Source of the DNA: an uncultured Oscillospiraceae bacterium
GTDB taxonomy: Bacteria; Bacillota; Clostridia; Oscillospirales; Acutalibacteraceae
Assembly (NCBI GenBank): GCA_900552605.1
Contig: USAR01000098.1
Coordinates: 1 to 5,871 of the forward strand
Direction: 5' to 3'
DNA: 5,871 nt
Position 1 is the first letter of the stretch, and the number at the start of each line of letters is the position of its first letter. The notes beneath the pieces were generated by a model. It saw only the letters and a program-made list of their open reading frames with translations, searched no databases and was not told the DNA's origin. The translations under genes and the position numbers were made by a program. Below are positions 5,764-5,871 of this stretch, piece by piece.

Positions 5764-5871
5764 TTCTCTTCTTCCTCACTTCCGAATATTTTTCATATGC
5801 ACGGATGATATCCTGCACAAGCTTGTGCCGCACAACATCCTTATCGCTGAATTTAACAATGGATATACCGT
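5756..5871 (-). CDS. phoH: PhoH family ATPase, partial (C-terminal 37 codons)
   Basis: Only the C-terminus is inside the window; the rest lies beyond the right edge. The frame begins at 5869 after two bases of a cut codon and ends with TAA at 5756-5758. The peptide contains FSDKDVVRHKLVQDIIRAYE, which matches the conserved end of PhoH proteins (D-V-V-R-H-x-L-V-x2-I-x2-A-Y-E), followed by a lysine/arginine-rich tail. PhoH proteins are cytoplasmic P-loop ATPases with suggested roles in RNA metabolism; the ATPase core itself is not visible here. The end overlaps the ybeY start by 8 nt, the usual phoH-ybeY pairing, and implies translational coupling. Confidence 0.88.
   Translation of the reverse strand, partial: GISIVKFSDKDVVRHKLVQDIIRAYEKYSEVRKKRNG

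Noticed and set aside
1..5871. CRISPR array, insertion sequence, tRNA or prophage signal
   Set aside because: I saw no direct repeats with regular spacing, no transposase or integrase motif, and no tRNA T-loop consensus on either strand.

Overview
This window reads as a housekeeping segment from a low-to-moderate GC Bacillota (Firmicutes) genome, most likely a Clostridia-type organism such as the Oscillospiraceae/Ruminococcaceae. The evidence is the gene order phoH-ybeY-era-yqzL-recO, the presence of mutS2 and of a YqzL-type small protein (both typical of Bacillota), strong GGAGG-like ribosome binding sites, and a neighbouring AI-2E/YtvI-type membrane protein. The lineage call is inference; no rRNA or other taxonomic marker is present.

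All genes lie on the minus strand, so transcription runs from the right end to the left. In that order: the last 37 codons of phoH (cut by the window edge, overlapping ybeY by 8 nt); ybeY (rRNA maturation endonuclease); era (GTPase for 30S/16S assembly); a 110-nt gap with two adjacent inverted repeats; a small 47-codon yqzL-like gene; recO (GTG start, overlapping yqzL by 50 nt); and mutS2, which starts 2 nt after recO. A hairpin with A/T flanks at 910-945 lies 29 nt past the mutS2 stop and looks like the end of the transcription unit.

Left of this is a 266-nt gene-free gap (709-974), and then the first 236 codons of a membrane protein of the AI-2E transporter/YtvI family, which runs off the left end of the window. 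This gene has a GTG start behind a strong GGAGGG site. Because it has no stop codon inside the window, it is easily missed in an ORF scan.

Functionally the main cluster joins ribosome biogenesis and quality control (PhoH, YbeY, Era, MutS2) with recombinational repair (RecO). Tight spacing, overlaps and embedded ribosome binding sites suggest one co-transcribed, partly translationally coupled unit. I see no mobile element, CRISPR array, tRNA, rRNA, prophage gene or defence system. The best unexplained signal is an 11-bp GC-rich inverted repeat that would pair with the ribosome binding site of yqzL, at the head of the yqzL-recO-mutS2 block. I do not see a clearly novel system here.
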